Origin: Anisodus tanguticus
Lineage: Eukaryota > Streptophyta > Magnoliopsida > Solanales > Solanaceae
Length of the DNA stretch: 64,000 bases
Direction of reading: 5' to 3'
NCBI GenBank assembly: GCA_034509755.1
Contig: CM067544.1
Span: 19,649,001-19,713,000, forward strand
Shown here: piece after piece, positions 1 to 12,209 of the stretch
Position numbering within the stretch: the first letter of the stretch is position 1
How the letters are laid out: each line of letters starts with the position of its first letter
The notes under the pieces: generated by a model
What the model was told of the DNA's origin: nothing
Seen by the model: only the letters and a program-made list of their open reading frames with translations
Database searches by the model: none
Made by a program: the position numbers and the translations under genes

Positions 1-1438
1 AAATCATTACTATTGCATGCTTTTGATGCCAATGATGATTCAGCAAATCATGTGGTTCGCTTGGTCACTTGCAGTAAGGCATCGAGTGTCGTGTTCCACC
101 TAGGCCATGGTTCAGGGCGTTAAAAGATTTTTGGCTACCAAGGCCAAATTCAGATCCATTTTTCATACCTGGATACAAATCCGGATCCAGATCCATCGAG
201 TCCATAAAAATCAGATCCAAATCTGGATCCATCAGATCCACCGGATCCACGGATCGGATCTGAATCTACATGTAATTTTTTTTTGCTTGAATAATATTCC
301 CACATAGTGAAACTTTTACGACAAAATAAAACGCAATCTGATTGAAAAATATGAGTGAGTTCATTCAATCAACCTACACAAACATGACATCATTCTTCCA
401 AAATACTGAACAAAGTTTTAGCATCACAAAAAAATAAAGATGATTGACTTCATTAGTGATGCTGAACAGATTGCAACTTTGAGCTCATTTTTGGAGGCTT
501 TAGTGATTTTTCACTTGTAGTTCTACTGATTGACTTCATTAAACAACATAAAACAATGTCAGTCATATATCAAAAGTCCCAATTTTTTTTTCTGATCAAA
601 CAAACGAGAGAAAGATACTTAAAACTTACGGCTAGCAGATTCAAGAAAGGGAAATTTAAAGAAGAGTGATAATTTTTTCTTTTTATAGAAATGAAAATAT
701 GGAAAACTGCAGAGAGCATATAGGTAAAAGAAATGAAACTTCAAAGACAAATTACATGGTTGTGTGACTTGTGCTTTATCTTGGTTCAACCCTTTACCCA
801 ATACATAAATTATGAAAAAAAATTAAGAAAATACTTATAAAATTACATTCTAGGTTATGGATATATTTAATAAAAAACAGATCCATGGATCGAATCTGGA
901 CCGGATATGGATCTCAAATATAAGATCCAGATCTGATCCGTCAGAAACGGATTTGGTCCGATCCGGATCCGTCGGGTCCAAATTTTAAAGATCCATATCC
1001 TATAAAACGGATCTGGATCCACCGGATCCAAGATCCACTGCCATCTCTACTCTTGATCATTTGATCTGACTTTATGTTCCAAAAAAATTTCAGGGCGAAA
1101 TCATCATTCTTTCCAAACGATGAAAGAACCACATCTTACCAGTTTGGACGATGACCACGACAGAGGCTCGATGGAAAGATTTGTGGCCGTCCCCACTGAT
1201 GAAATTATCTCAGAAGCTGAAATGCCATCTTCGAAGACATGTAATATATCTCGTAAGTATTCTTCTTGACTTGTTTCCTCTCCTTTTATAACTTTGTCTT
1301 ATATCAGCTTCCACTTGGATATCCGTAACCCTTATCCCTTCCGCTAACAGTCCTTTTGTCAATCTTGACTCTGTCATCATCGAAGATGATGAGGAAATGG
1401 AAGATGCAGATTTGTCCTTTAAGAGGACTAGAACATGA
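1..1438 (+). CDS. 3' end of an unidentified spliced host gene (partial; exons 1-73, 1094-1252, 1308-1438)
   Basis: Three stretches stay open in one frame across plausible splice sites. The first ends at 73 before GTAAGG. The second runs from after TTTCAG at 1093 to GTAAGT at 1253. The third starts after ATATCAG at 1307 and ends at TGA 1436-1438. Phases agree at both junctions (one base carried over each time), giving about 120 residues with no internal stop. The protein is hydrophilic: an Asp-rich DDDHDRG stretch, then near the C terminus VIIEDDEEMEDADLSFKRTR, an acidic run after hydrophobic residues that resembles a SUMO-interacting motif and is followed by basic residues. I do not recognise the family. 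Two oddities: the second intron would be only 55 bp, short for a plant, and the stop codon lies where LTR-like sequence of element A begins, so the natural C terminus may be lost. The gene would extend left of the window. It could be a pseudogene. Confidence 0.5.
167..1049. mobile_element. GATCC-rich non-autonomous DNA element in the first visible intron
   Basis: Dense repeats of GGATCC, AGATCC and GGATCTGG occupy about 167-265 and 870-1040 and bracket an AT-rich core with no coding capacity. The right edge ends in ctgccatctcta (1038-1049), which resembles the terminal inverted repeat end of the complete hAT element at 47389 (ctgccatcccta). I could not find a matching left terminus or an 8-bp target duplication, so the boundaries are approximate and the hAT assignment is inference. 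The short ORFs rich in GSGSD or DPDL in this stretch are just translations of the repeat. Confidence 0.45.
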
Positions 1439-1567
1439 CATAATTGACATAATTTCCCCGAGGCTCTCTATTTGCATACGTGAATATGACATAATTTCCC
1501 CAAGGCTCGGGTCTACTTGCATACGTCTAGATGCTCAAACCATCGCCCAAAATTGCGGGATGTTACA
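1439..1567 (-). repeat. Remnant of element A 3' LTR
   Basis: On the minus strand the LTR starts at 1567 with TGTAACATCCCGCAATTTTG. It matches the start of the full 5' LTR at 9910 downward through the shared 'gctcgggtctacttgc' and 'catcgcccaaaatt' stretches. Similarity stops near 1440-1470. A ~50 bp segment (acataatttcccc...gcatacgtg) is duplicated in tandem here. The remaining ~1.7 kb expected from the 5' copy is missing. Confidence 0.75.
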
Positions 1568-1580
1568 TCCTTCCCCCCTT
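1568..1580 (-). other. Polypurine tract of element A
   Basis: On the minus strand AAGGGGGGAAGGA lies directly upstream of the LTR start TGTAACATCC. This is where plus-strand DNA synthesis is primed in LTR retrotransposons, and it fixes the direction of the element. Confidence 0.8.
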
Positions 1581-1739
1581 AGAAACATTCGTCCTCGAAT
1601 GTTAGGGTGACATATCTAATCCTTGTTGCGTAACCAACGAATACAACACAGAATCATATATCATCACATACATTACTACATCTACATCGGACTTATACCA
1701 TGAAAATAGAACTCTCCTTATGCTTCTCTTGGAATCTCG

Positions 1740-4700
1740 ACGTTAGTCTGGAATAAATGTGGAAATTTGTGCATCATCTCATCTTTCGCCTCCTATGTCA
1801 TTTCTTCCATGTTCTTATTCCGCCAAAGCACTTTTACGGAGTAGTCCTCAACTTGCGGACTTGTCGATCTAGGATAGCAATAGGAACCTCTTCATAAGAT
1901 AAATTCTCACTAATCGTCACATCATCAATCGGCACAACTCGAGAAGGATCTCCAATACACGCTCTCAACATGGAAATATGGAAAATCGGATGAATAAATT
2001 CTAACTCCGAAGGTAAGTCCAAGTCGTAAGCTACTTGACCGATTTCGAGTTATACGATATGGCCTAATATACCTTGGACTAAGCTTTCCCTTCTTTTCGA
2101 ATCTCATTACACCTTTTATAGGCGAAATCTTCAAGAAGACCGAATCATCTACCTGAAATTCTAAGTCTCGCCGTCGCACATCTAAATACAACTTTTGACG
2201 ACTCTGTGCGGTTAACAGTCGTTCCTGGATAAGATTTACCTTCTCTATGGCTTGGTGTACTAAGTCATGTCCAAATAACTCTAATTTCCCTAACTCGAAC
2301 CATCTGATATGAGACCTACATCTCCATCCATATAAAGCTTCGTATGTAGCCATTTTAATGATGGCATGATAGTTGTTATTGTATGCTAACTCAATAAGGG
2401 GTAAATGATCATCCCAACTTCTCTTAAAGTCTAATACACAAGCTCGTAGCATGTTCTCGAGCATCTGAATCGTACGTTAGGCATGTCCATCCGTTTGAGG
2501 GTGGAAAGTTGTGCTAAGATTAACTTGAGTGTCTAAACCTTTCTGAAATGACTTCCAGAAGTTAGTTGTAAATTGTGCACCTCGGTCAGATAGAGATAGG
2601 CACACCATGGAGGCGAACAATCTCTTTAACATACAACCTCGCGTAGTCCTCGGCTGTGTATGTAGTTTTGACTAGCAAGAAATGAGCTGATTTGGTCAGT
2701 ATATCAAAAATTACCCAAGTAGAATCAAACTTCCGATAAGAATGAGGTAAACCCATAACAAAATCCATATTAATCATTTCCCATCTCAATGTTCTGAGTC
2801 AAGCCACCAGGCTTTTGGTGCTCTATTTTTACCTGCTGACAATTAGGACACTGAGCTACAAATTCCGCCACGCTCCTCTTCATGTCGTTCCACTAATAGA
2901 TGCTCTTGATATCATGGTATATTTTAGTAGATCCAGGATGAATGAAATATCATGAACCATGGATTTCCGTCATTATTCTATCTCGTAATCCCGCTACATT
3001 TGGAACACATAAACAACCCTGGTGCCTGAGAGTTCCATGTTCGTCAACCTCAAAGGTCGTGGTCTTCTTCTGTTGAATGCCCTATCTGATCTTTCTCAAA
3101 CTATGGTCTTCCTATTGTCGTTCCTTAACTTCCGATACAAGGGACGATTCTGACATATTCCGATTCTCAAAACCACCATCCTCCGAATCCATTAGTCGGA
3201 TTCCCAAACTAGCTAACTGATAGAGCTCTCTTACTAACTCCTTCATCTAGGCCTTTACCGGAGTCGAGCTGACCATCGATCGACGACTGAGCGTGTCTAC
3301 TACAACATTAGCTTTGCCGGGATGGTATAAGATGTCCACATCATAATCCTTCAATAATTCAAGTCACCTCCTCTGCCTCAGATTCAACTCCTTCTATTTG
3401 AATATGTATTGCAGACTTTTATGATCCGTGAAAATATCTATATGAACACCATACAAGTAGTGCCACCAAATTTTCAGTGCATAGACCACTGTGGCTAACT
3501 CCAAATCATGTGTCTGATAGTTTTTCTCATGTTTCCTCAATTGCCTTAAAGTATAGGCAATCACTTTACCATGTTGCATCAGCACACCTCCTAAACCTGC
3601 TCCTGAGGCATCACAATATACCACGTAGACTTCTGGACCCTCTAGAGAGTAAGGACTGGTGCTGATGTTAATCTATTCTTTAACTCATGGAAACTCCACT
3701 CACAAGCATCGGACCACTGGAATTTTATAGCCTTTTGTGTCAACTTTGTTAATGGTGTTGATATGGTAAAAACCCTTCTACAAACCTCCTATAATAGCCT
3801 GCTAAGCCTAGAAAGCTGCGAACCTCTGATGGAGTCGTAGGCCTCGGCCAATTCTTTACCGCTTCAATCTTCTGAGTGTCAACTCGTATACCCTCGTATG
3901 ACATTATATGGCCTAGGAATGCCACTGACTTCAACCAAAATTCACACTTGGAGAGCTTTGCAAACAACTTATGGTCCTGGAGCGTCTATAGTACTATCCG
4001 CAAATGATCCACAAGCTCTACCTCCGACTGAGAATAAACTAGAATATCATCTATAAATAATATCATAAATACATCCAGAAATGGGCGAAACACGTTGTTC
4101 ATTAAATCCATAAATGCGGTCGGTGCTTTTGTGAGTCCAAGTGACATTACTAAGAACTCGAAGTGCCCATACTTTGTCGTAAAAGCCGTCTTTGGAATGT
4201 CCTTCTCCTTAACCCTTAGCTGATGGTACCCCGACCTTAGGTCGATTTTTGAGAAACATCTTACACCTTGTAATTGGTCAAATAAATCGTCAATTCGGGG
4301 AAGAGGGTACCTGTTCTTGATAGTGACTTTATTCAGCTGCCGATAGTCGATACACATCCATAATGAACCATCTTTCTTTCATACAAACAATACCGGTGCA
4401 CCCCAAGGAGATATGATGGGCCTAATATAGCCTTTCTCAAGCAAATCTTTTAATTTCTCCTTTAATTCTTTCAATTCGGCTGGAGCCATTCTATAAAGAG
4501 GAATAGATATTGGCCGAGTGTCTAGCAACACGTCTATACCGAACTCAATTTCCCTTTCGGGAGGAAGGCCTGGAAGTTCGTCTGGAAATACATCAAGAAA
4601 CTCATTAACCATCGAAATTGATTGAGAAATAGGTGGTTCCGCATCGACATCTCTAGCCCGAACAAGATGGTATATACAACCTTTGGAGATAATCTTTATT

Positions 4701-5150
4701 GCCTTAAGGTATGAAATAAACCTGCCCTTTGGTGTCGCCGTATTACCCTTCCATTCAAGGACTGGCTCGTCTGGGAACTGGAATCTAACAATCTTTGTTC
4801 GGCAATCGACATTAGCGTAGCATGATGCTAGCCAATCCATGCACATAATAACATTGAAATCAACCATTTCTAATTCTACCAAATCTGCTAAGGTCTGATG
4901 GCTACAAACTAACACTGCATAATTTTGATAGACCCTTCTAGCAAATACCGACTCACCAACTGGTGTAGATACCACAAATAAATCTCTCATCAACTCAGAC
5001 TCCACACCAAATTTACAGGTAATAAAATGGGTGATATATGATAGATTGGAGCCTGAATCTAATAACGCATACACATTATGTGAAAAGATCGATAATATAC
5101 ATGTAATAACATCAGGTGAGAACTCATGATCCTGTCGTCCCATCAATGCA
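1740..5150 (-). pseudogene. Element A pol remnant: protease, RT, RNase H, integrase, chromodomain
   Basis: Fragments in changing minus-strand frames spell a Gypsy polyprotein. Protease lies near 4700-5146 (YALLDSGSNLSYIT, active-site DSG). Reverse transcriptase lies at 3750-4460, with MCIDYRQLNKVTIKNRYPLP and the catalytic FIDDILVYSQ. RNase H lies at 3394-3624 (VYCDASGAGLGGVLMQ). Integrase has the C-x2-C part of its zinc finger near 2835 (CPNCQQVK) and a core fragment at 2586-2789 (MDFVMGLP...KSAHFL). The tail at 1740-1880 reads VLDRQVRKLR then VLWRN with a stop, as in chromodomain ends of chromoviruses. Stops and frameshifts between all blocks make it non-functional. RT and RNase H copy RNA into DNA; integrase inserts it. 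Confidence 0.85.
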
Positions 5151-6640
5151 TAGATGCAGTTCTGGCCCCTACCTCTGCCTCGATCGGATGTTGTCTGATA
5201 ATTTTGCCATGATGGGCGTACACACTGTGATGAAGCTGCGGCAGGTCTGACTGGCTGGGCCCTAATACTTTCGCTTCCTATCGGACAGTCTCACCTAATA
5301 TGAGCACATTCACCACAAGAATAACACATATTTTCTCCTTGTTGGCACGACTCGAAATGGGTCTTACCACACCGCTCACATCGAGCCAACGGTGGTTTCA
5401 TCTGAATAGAATCACCTCTATAATAAGACCTTGTTGCTCGTGAACTCTGACCTGGTCCCGATTGAACAAACCGATCAACCATCGACCTTGAAAATGGTAA
5501 TGAGGCACTAGCTGCTGGGTAAGATGAACGCCTATAAGGTTGTGGCCTGGGCCCACCTCTGAAATCCCTTACGTCACCTACGGATCGAGCGCTCTTATGC
5601 TGGACCTTATCACGCTTTCGCTCTACCCGTTGTTGCCTCTTACAATCCTCCAAATTCTGTGCATAAGCCTGAATGCGAGCAATATCCATATCCGGATTCA
5701 GAGAAGCCGTAGTACACGTATTGACCAAGTGCGGCCCTAAGCCGGTAACAAACCTATGTACCAGGTCACTCATCTTAGCTATAATCGTAGGAGCATATCT
5801 AGCCAATGAATTAAATGGCAAGCTAATTCTCGAATACTCATGTTGCCCTGCTCAAGATGTAGAAATCTATCCTACCTGACCCGTTGAAGCTCGACTGGCA
5901 GAAAATGTTGTAAGAAGGCCTCTAAAAATTCTCTCCATCCTGCTGGTGGAGCACGAGGTCTCCTAGTCTGCTCCCATGTCTCATACCAAGTCACCGCGAC
6001 ATCCCGCAGTCTATAAGAAGCAAACTTTACCGATTCAGTATCGGTAGCATCCATCACCCGCAAGGTGCGCTGTATCTAATCTAGAAAATTTTATGGGTCC
6101 GCATTCAGGTCTGATCCCGTGAATATCGGAGGGTCTAGATTAATGAAATCCCGAGCTCTCACGCTAGCAGCTCTATTAGAAGGACTGGAAATCTGACGTT
6201 GGGCCTGAGTGACCACTAATCGAGTCAATAACTGTACAACACTTCGCATATCAAGATCCACATCTGGAGTATCAAGTAGAGAAACAGGGGTACTGCAGCT
6301 CCACTAATCTCCTCTGGAAGTGGTGAAGTCGAGGAATCATATGAAGGAGTCGCATTATGGGTCTCACTCTAGCCCTCGCTAGTGGGTGGCAATCAACTAG
6401 TACATTCGCCAGCAGTAGTATCCAATGCCCTCACACTCTTCAATTTCTTCCTTGGCGTAGATATTGCTGGAATTGTAAACACGAGATTGATTAGGAGTGA
6501 AATGCTTATAACTCAGCTCTACTACACGATTTATGAGATGAAAGAATGGAAACCATCCATAAATGTCAGATAGCCTCCTGCTTATAAGTGTCGTGCACAA
6601 CACACCCATAAACAAGACTCTACTAGACACGGCTTGTAGA
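5151..6640 (-). pseudogene. Element A gag remnant
   Basis: Gag forms the cytoplasmic particle that packages retrotransposon RNA. The minus-strand fragment at 5291-5821 ends in Cys/His knuckles (CERCGKTHFESC, then CYSCGECAH). The piece at 5872-6063 has the typical mid-gag block with VKFASYRLRDVAVTWYETW and WREFLEAF. The N-terminal part runs up to about 6470 in another frame. Stops at several points and frame jumps near 5830 and 6070 show it is dead. The first ~500 bp of this gag and its leader also occur as a second copy at 7532-8060. Confidence 0.8.
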
Positions 6641-6660
6641 CTCCCTAGGACAGACATGTA

Positions 6661-6669
6661 CTGATACCA
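6661..6669 (-). other. Primer binding site of element A (initiator Met tRNA)
   Basis: Minus-strand TGGTATCAG lies four bases after the LTR end (…TCGTGACA). It matches the 3' end complement of plant initiator tRNA-Met, the usual primer for this group. Confidence 0.75.
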
Positions 6670-6673
6670 AGTT

Positions 6674-7531
6674 TGTCACGACCCAAACTGGAGGACCGCG
6701 ACGGGCACCAGGACCCTACCCGCCGGGTACCACTAGCCATACATTTATCGCCTAATCATAATTAAATATGGACTAAGCAAAAAAAGGACTATATAAAATC
6801 TTAATCATTAAACTAACTTATATATATACATACCAAGGCCGGCAAGGCCATTCCTAACTACTACACATACATGATATCTGTCTACAAGCCTCTAAGAGAG
6901 TATATGACATCAAAAGGTCGGGACAGGGCCCCGCCATACCCATATATATAAGAAAAAATTATCGTATCAAGATAGACCGACACTCCGAAACAAGGGGAGT
7001 GCTCCAGTATCCGCTGAGCCAGCAACCTACTAACGTGGATCATCGCCCTGCCTACGTGAACCTACGGGCATGAAACGCAGCGTTCCCCGACAATAGGGAC
7101 ATCAGTACGACTGATGTACCGAGTATGTCAGGCATAAGAAACATCATAACAGAGATATATAATAATCTGAAACAGAAACAGTCGACCAAGATAGCTGATA
7201 GAAATAGCCGACAACAGCAACAACCGACAGAAATAGCTAACCAACAGTAAATGCCTCTGAGACCCTAATAAATATGCCTAAATGTTATGCACAATGCAAA
7301 TGCGGTATACATATAAATATTAGCCACACAAGGGCATCTTCCTTCCCATAACTACCTCTGTGGGCATCAGGTTATATCGGCCACACAAGGACATCATATC
7401 ATATTGGCCTCTTCGGGCTCTTTCGTGATAGTCTGTACCAGCTGCAGGTGGTGTGCGTATATAACGCATTCCTTTTCCCCATATCCCCTGCATATATATA
7501 ATATTAACCATATAGTAGTGTGCATAGCACT
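6674..7531 (-). repeat. Element A, inner truncated LTR copy
   Basis: It matches 8065-8870 closely: both begin on the + strand with tgtcacgacccaaactgga and share the 'gggacagggccccgccatacc' block, the 'gacatcagtacgactgatgtac' block and the 'gcctcttcgggctctt' block. This copy stops abruptly at about 7531 (…gtgtgcatagcac) and joins gag/leader sequence. It therefore lacks the 5' ~1 kb of the LTR, including its true start. Confidence 0.8.
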
Positions 7532-8060
7532 TGAGGGTCTAGAATAATGAAATCCCGAGCTCTCACACTAGCAGCTCTATCAGAAAGACTGGGAACCTGA
7601 CGTTGGGCCTGAGCGGCCACCAACAGAGTCAATAACTGCACAACACTCCGTATATCAAGATCCATATCGGTGTATCAAGTGGAGGAACTAAGGGTACTGC
7701 AGCTCTACTAATCTCATCCTATTGTGATGAACTGGGGAATCATACGAAGGAGTCACACTGTGGGTCTCACTCTGGCCCTCACTAACAGGTGGCAATCAAC
7801 TGGTACCTTCGCCTGTAGCCGTATTAAACGCCCTCATACTCTTGGACTTCTTCCTTGCTGGAATCATAAACACGAGACGGATTAGGAATGAAATGCCTAT
7901 AACTCAGCTCTAGTGCACGATTTATGAGATGAAATAATGGAAACCATCCCTAAATGTCAGGTAGCCCCCTGTTTATAAGTATGGTGCACAACATACCCAT
8001 AAATAAAACTCTACTAGACACAACTTGTAGACTCTCTATGACAGACATGTTCTAATACCA
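7532..8060 (-). repeat. Second copy of element A leader and gag start
   Basis: It is nearly the same as 6130-6669: 'gagggtctaga.taatgaaatcc', 'gacgttgggcctgag', 'tcaataactg.acaaca' and 'gtcaggtagcc.cctg' occur in the same order in both. It ends with a decayed primer site (minus-strand TGGTATTAG, 8052-8060) next to the full LTR. It shows LTR-primer site-leader twice in a row in one element. Confidence 0.8.
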
Positions 8061-9087
8061 AGTTTGTCACGACCCAAACTGGAGGGTTCCGATGGGCACC
8101 CGAACCCTACCTACAGGGTACCACTAGCCATACATTTAACATCTACCCGTGATTATCCGCGGATACAAGGGCCGTCACTCAGTACTCTCCTGAAATATAT
8201 AAACATAGAAATAGTAAACCAGAAACCAACTTATACATATATACACCAAGGCCGATGAGGCCGTACATGACTACTACACACAGGACATCTGTCTACAAGC
8301 CTCTAAGAGAGTAAATGACATCAAAAGGTCGGGACAGGGCCCCGCCATACCTGTATATATACAAGAAAAAATATATCGTACCAAGATTAGATCGACACTC
8401 CGGAACAAGGGGAGTGTTCCAAAATTCACTAAGTGAGCAACCTACTAACGTGGATCATCGCAGGCATGAAACGCAACGTTCCCCGACAAAAGGAACGTCA
8501 GTACGACTGATGTACTGAGTATGTCAGGCATGATCAATAGTATACAGGGATATAACAATAAACTGAAATAGAAACAGTTGACCATCAGTAAATGCCTTTG
8601 AAGGCCCTAATACATATGCCTAAATGTTATGCACAATGCAAATGCGGTATACATATAAATATTGGCTACACAAGGGCATCTTCCTGTCCAAAACAACCTC
8701 TGTAGGCATTATTTCATTATCATATTGGCCACACAAGGGCATCAATATTGGCCTCTTCGGGCTCTTCCATGATAGTCTGTACCAGCTGCAGGTGGTGTGT
8801 GTATATAACGCCTTCCCTTTCCCCATATCCCCTACATATATACAATATTTACCATATAATAGTGTGTGTAGCACATGTGGATACAGGGTAATATATGAAT
8901 ATAATGCAAATGAAAATGCATGAATGACAATAAAACATTTTCTGAATTTATCGGATGACATAATATCCTTGTATCTTCGGCTAACATTGGAAATATTAAC
9001 ATTTTTTCCATATACCTCAATAAGGATTTAGGAACATATTTAGACATGCTTTTAACATAGGAATCAATAACATGAATATTCTTAACT

Positions 9088-9190
9088 AGTAGGAGTAGAA
9101 TAATTTATGGAACAGTATCACAGTTATATTTCGTTACATGGAAGGAGTAGAATAATTTATGGAACAATATCACGGTTATATTTTGTTACA
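9088..9190. repeat. ~57-bp tandem duplication within the LTR
   Basis: The block 'ggagtagaataatttatgg … ttatatt.cgttacatg' is present twice head to tail with a few base differences. Confidence 0.75.
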
Positions 9191-9371
9191 TGAAACATGC
9201 TAAAAGAAAGAAATAATTTGCCTTAACATACCTTGATATTAGAAAGAGAATGAAAATCGTTTGCTGCAGCTTTGTTGGGATTGGGAGAACGGAAGAAATA
9301 TTGAATTCGGACAGAGGCACAATATATTCGCTACTGCATTTGCCCGATTTTTCTTACTCAATTTCCTACTA

Positions 9372-9532
9372 CTAACGTGAAGTGCTATCTAATCTACTAA
9401 CTTAGAATGAAATGTTGTCTACTTTGCTAACTTAGAATGAAATGCTTATCTAAGCTACTAACTTAGAATGAAATGTTGTCTACTAACCTAACTTAGAATG
9501 AAATGCTTATCTAAGCTACTAACTTAACACGT
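9372..9532. repeat. Short tandem array within the LTR (unit ~29 bp in pairs)
   Basis: 'ctaacttagaatgaaatg' followed alternately by 'ttgtctact' or 'cttatctaag' recurs four to five times. It is a simple array inside the element A LTR, with no sign of coding. Confidence 0.75.
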
Positions 9533-9910
9533 GTAGTCCTAGTTAGGCAATTCTTATCCTCCTCATTGCTATCACACGACAACGGAACCGGCCTCTTTCA
9601 CCAAAAGTTTCCCGATACCTTAGTATGAAAAAAAAATCTTCAGTTTGCTTTGCAATTATTTGAAGAGATTTCGTGAACATGAAACCTTCAAATAAAGGTT
9701 CAGCAACTCGTTTTATTTGTGCACGCACCAAATTTATTTTCGATCCCCGTCGTCACACTTGTTACGTCCAAAATTATTTTGGGGTTTTATCCTTTTATAT
9801 ACTAATCTTTTTATTAGCATACATAAATATAACATAAATTCCCTGAGGCTCGGGTCTACTTGCCTACATTTAGGTGCTCAAACCATCGCCCAAAATTACG
9901 GGATGTTACA

Positions 9911-12209
9911 CTTTTCTCATTCGTTGTTAAGCAAATGATTAATGAGAGCTTGCTTTGATACCAATTAGAAGTGCAAGAGAGGGAGGGTTTGAATTGATTT
10001 TTATTCTTTCTCGAATCGACTGTATATGATCAGTGTCTGTAAAGAAATTGAATGTAACTTAAAATAGTATGGAAAATAAATTGCAGAAAGTAAGTGAGAC
10101 TAGATGTTTTGTACTGGTTGTGATTCAATATGGATCTTAGTTTAGTCTCTTTGGATTGCAAGAGTGTTCTCTTAAGCTCTTTGAAAGTGTTCTCTGTACA
10201 ATGGCGTGTGGAGTGGAGTTACTATGTCTACACTCAAACTCTCGTAATCTTTTTGATACAATGTCTCACAAACTATAATTTTTCTCTCCTCTCTTTTTTG
10301 TTACACAATAAATCTCTCCGAAATACAATGCTTCTTAAAAGTAAAGCAAAAAACTTAAGAAGTTGAAATGAAATTTATTCTCCTTTAAGGATGACATGCC
10401 CTTTAAATAACTTGAACCGTGATCGTTTGGCTTGTGAATAGAGAATGAAATTCAAGAGATTTGATCCTTGAAAATAGGAGCAAATGATCCAGTTTCCAAG
10501 AATATGGATGAACTTATTTGATTGCAACTTCAGGACTTGATTGTTGGTACTTGCTTTCCATCTTAAACAGATTTTCTCATTAAGTACTTGATATTCTTTT
10601 TCAAAGGTCATTAATCTGCGCGTGAAGTTTTATTTCCATAAAACTTAGTATTTATATTTAATGCTTTCTTTGACTTGATTTTGCCCCTGAATATCCTTTT
10701 TCCTTGCGAACTTCAATATAACTTGCAACGACTAACCCAATTACTGAGTAAGTCGACCTTCCATTATTTAGCATTCAACACTTTGGACTTTCTCCCGTTG
10801 GGCCTCTTTTTCTTCTCTTTTGCTGGGCTTTGGTAACATTGAATGGACTTAGCTTCTTTTTTTGTTGTTGTTGTTGGGCCTTAACCTTATCATCATTAAA
10901 ATCTTGACACTAAATTTTTTTTGGCCCAAGAGTTCATGTCACTTAAGTTACATAAGCTAACCCACAATTTCTACTTTTCCTAAGCCAAAGAAATTTCTTT
11001 TCAAAAAACCGCTCTTGCAATGGAAAATTATATCCCAACCTTAAAACCTACACTAACGTTAAACATTTGAATAGTAATACTAGTTAATGAGATTTCTGAA
11101 AGCAATTTGTTTTTGCAATTTTACACTAGTTCTATCAGCTGCAGTTGTCTCTATGTATAGTGTGGAATGGTATATTAGTATTTTTTCCCATCAAATCCAT
11201 CCTTTGTTTATTTAATTAAATATATACTACAGAAGATAAAAGTATAGTCTTTTAATATGGTATAAAATATGAGTTTAATTGAGTTAGTTTGATGAGTTAA
11301 ATAACTTTATTATTAAAAAATAAATTTAATGTAACATGGCGTGCCAACTAGGAGAAAAAAGGCTTTGTGATGATTAGTATTTTTTGAGAAAAATAGTAAA
11401 AATTAAGTAATTTTATAGTCCTAAATTAACACAAATGATTTTAGTAGACAATTCTCAAAACTTGATTAACCATTCAAAGAATCAAACTCCAAATGACAAC
11501 CTAGTATTTATGAAAAAGAAGAGACGAGGCAGCAGCAAAGTGTAAAAGAAATAAAATTAAAACAAGTGGAGTCAATGCATATTAACCCCCAAACGGCAAC
11601 TAAAAAGCTACTATAAGGACTAAAGTGTAACACGAATAACTTTGAAATAACCATCTGCTTTTTGACACTTCACTAACTGGCAGTTAATGCCAAAATATGA
11701 AATATTATTCTAACTAGCACAGTCTATGCAAAAATTGGACGGAAATAGTGGTAATAACGTTGAATTATGTAGTGACAAAAATAATTCCCATTTTGCAAGA
11801 GTTCTTAATTAGAGTTTAAAGGTGAAGATGAAACGACAACAAATAAGCCAAAACTCTGTGCGTCAGTCTTCCTGATTTTGCAGTCATGGATATGAAATTC
11901 TGGAATTGCAACTGACCCTTGTTTTCTAAGCCAGTTTACTGCAATGGTGATTCATCCATGAAATCTTTATAAAATTTAACAAATTAAAAATATAACTACG
12001 TACTGTGTATACTAAACAAAATTGGATTTGTCTGTTCTACACGTACTAAGAAAATTGAATTACTTTACTAATATCAAGACATCAAAATGATAATCCCTCG
12101 TTCTCAAATTATTTGTCATTTTTTTTCCACACGCCCTTAAAAATATTAATTAAGAGAGATATTTAATCTACTTTACTCTTAATATGTCTAATTATAATCT
12201 TTTCTCATT
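9911..12209. other. AT-rich intergenic stretch, possible Copia LTR, no gene seen
   Basis: No convincing ORF. Minus-strand TGGTATCAAAGC at 9952-9963 looks like an initiator-Met primer site. A possible LTR before it would run from TGTCAAGATTTT at 10909 down to about 9972 (TG…CA), but I see no coding domains, purine tract or second LTR, so this is tentative. From 11000 to 12100 the sequence is AT-rich and featureless to my eye. About 12087-12190 begins 'ccctcgttctcaaattatttgtc', which resembles a mariner/Stowaway MITE end. Confidence 0.4.

Larger units (their letters stand above)
1439..9910 (-). mobile_element. Element A: decayed Ty3/Gypsy retrotransposon (Tekay-like, chromodomain type)
   Basis: Reading the minus strand from right to left gives LTR, primer site, gag with zinc knuckle, protease, reverse transcriptase, RNase H, integrase, chromodomain-like tail, polypurine tract and the start of a 3' LTR. 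The chromodomain after integrase and the initiator-Met primer site place it with chromoviruses, probably Tekay; the lineage call is from motifs only. Every gene carries stops or frame changes. The 3' LTR is cut after about 130 bp, so no target duplication can be tested. The 5' side is abnormal: a second, shortened LTR plus leader is present in tandem. Confidence 0.85.
8065..9910 (-). repeat. Element A full-length 5' LTR
   Basis: About 1.85 kb. On the minus strand it starts TGTAACATCCCG at 9910, the same start as the 3' LTR remnant at 1567, and ends …GGTCGTGACA at 8065, the same end as the truncated inner copy at 6674. It contains two small tandem repeats (9088-9190 and 9372-9532). Flanking base group to the right is ctttt; the partner target duplication is lost with the 3' LTR. 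Confidence 0.75.
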
